NCBI GenBank assembly: GCA_019310385.1
Contig: JAFDEK010000003.1
Coordinates: forward strand, 55,183-119,182
From: Deltaproteobacteria bacterium
GTDB taxonomy: Bacteria; Myxococcota_A; UBA9160; UBA4427
DNA: 64,000 nt
Direction of reading: 5' to 3'
The stretch's first letter is position 1, and the number at the start of each line of letters is the position of its first letter. Below are positions 63,272 through 64,000 of the stretch, in pieces. The translations under genes were made by a program, and so were the position numbers. A model generated the notes under the pieces. That model was not told the DNA's origin and did not search any database. It saw only the letters and a list, made by a program, of their open reading frames with translations.

Positions 63272-63726
63272 TCGACTTCGTCCAGTACGTCTACTTTGGC
63301 AGCGAGGTCGTGGTGGGGCTCTCGGCGCTGCTGATCCTCGTGCGCGTCTTCCGCGGCCCGTCGGTCTTCGACCGGGTGCTCGCTCTCGAAGCCCTCGCCC
63401 TGGCGGTGGTGGGCTTCCTGCTCCTGGAGGCCTACACCCGGGGCGGGCGCCTCTACGTCGACGCCGCCCTGGGCCTGGCGCTCTTCTCCTTCGTCGCCAC
63501 CGTGATGCTCACCTATGGGTCGTGGCCTTCGCGGGCCTCTCGTGCGCCCTTGGCGCCTTCTTCTATCTCGCCAGCGCGGTGGGGCTGCTGCGGCTGCCCG
63601 ATTTCTTCACCCGGGTGCACGCGCCCACCAAGGCCGCGACCCTGGGGATCATGTTCATGGCCCTGGGCTCCATGGCGCTCCACTTCGAACGCGGCCTCGA
63701 GGTGTGGCTCGAGGATCTCGTGCTGA
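63268..63726 (+). CDS. mrpF: Na+/H+ antiporter subunit F (MrpF-like), 3' end abnormal
   Basis: FRGPSVFDRVLALEALALAVVGFLLLEAYTRGGRLYVDAALGLALFSFVATVMLTY typical MrpF; after 63516 the frame runs out-of-phase across mrpG. Confidence 0.75.
   Translation: MIDFVQYVYFGSEVVVGLSALLILVRVFRGPSVFDRVLALEALALAVVGFLLLEAYTRGGRLYVDAALGLALFSFVATVMLTYGSWPSRASRAPLAPSSISPARWGCCGCPISSPGCTRPPRPRPWGSCSWPWAPWRSTSNAASRCGSRISC
63403..63516 (+). repeat. Direct repeat copy 1 (114 bp, inside mrpF)
   Basis: Identical to 63887-64000, offset 484 bp. Confidence 0.95.
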
Positions 63727-63860
63727 TCCTCTTCGTATTCCTCACGGTTCCGGTCAGCAGCCAGATGCTCGTGCGCGCCGCCGCCGCCCGTGGCGTTCCC
63801 CAGGTGAAGCAGACCCGGGGTGTGCGCCCCTCCGCGGTGGAGCGCCTCGAGGAGGAGTGA
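63522..63860 (+). CDS. mrpG: Na+/H+ antiporter subunit G
   Basis: LASAVGLLRLPDFFTRVHAPTKAATLGIMFMALGSM. Confidence 0.9.
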   Translation: MAFAGLSCALGAFFYLASAVGLLRLPDFFTRVHAPTKAATLGIMFMALGSMALHFERGLEVWLEDLVLILFVFLTVPVSSQMLVRAAAARGVPQVKQTRGVRPSAVERLEEE

Positions 63861-63886
63861 GCCGGGGCTGCGGGCGGAGCACGGAC

Positions 63887-64000
63887 GCGGTGGTGGGCTT
63901 CCTGCTCCTGGAGGCCTACACCCGGGGCGGGCGCCTCTACGTCGACGCCGCCCTGGGCCTGGCGCTCTTCTCCTTCGTCGCCACCGTGATGCTCACCTAT
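63887..64000 (+). repeat. Direct repeat copy 2 (114 bp, runs to window end)
   Basis: Identical to 63403-63516; may continue past the window. Confidence 0.95.

Noticed and set aside
1-64000. CRISPR array, prophage, transposon or integrative element
   Set aside because: No spaced repeats of CRISPR size, no transposase/integrase/phage structural motifs; the tRNA-Pro gene has no nearby integrase or 3'-end duplicate that I could see.

Overview
High-GC bacterial chromosomal window with about 45 protein-coding genes and one tRNA-Pro(UGG). No rRNA, CRISPR array, transposase or integrase was recognised. The background is acyl-CoA and lipid catabolism (acyl-CoA dehydrogenase, enoyl-CoA hydratase, APH-like phosphotransferase, AMP-dependent ligase, SDRs, P450), leuCD, a gamma-glutamylation pair (GS-like and C26 peptidase), a glycyl-radical enzyme with its activase, an arylsulfatase, an octaheme cytochrome/TPR protein, a twin-TetR locus (P450 and RND exporter) and an Mrp-type Na+/H+ antiporter operon at the right edge. 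The best candidate for an undescribed system is the tight minus-strand cluster at 26.1-35.0 kb. It encodes a nucleotidyl cyclase + Ser/Thr kinase + periplasmic Cache-like fusion, an LpoB-like lipoprotein, a YcfL-like lipoprotein, a COG3014-like protein, a protein with three tandem CsgG-like modules, and a single-module CsgG-like paralogue. A lipoprotein gene of LPP20/FlgT type diverges from it. Other notable signals are a phased TTCWGAAC operator array around a GbsR/MarR regulator, two genes that kept both ends but lost their middle in frame, several in-frame minisatellites, and an exact 114-bp direct repeat at the window end that disrupts mrpF/mrpG. All family calls come from reading motifs in the translations. 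No database search was run.
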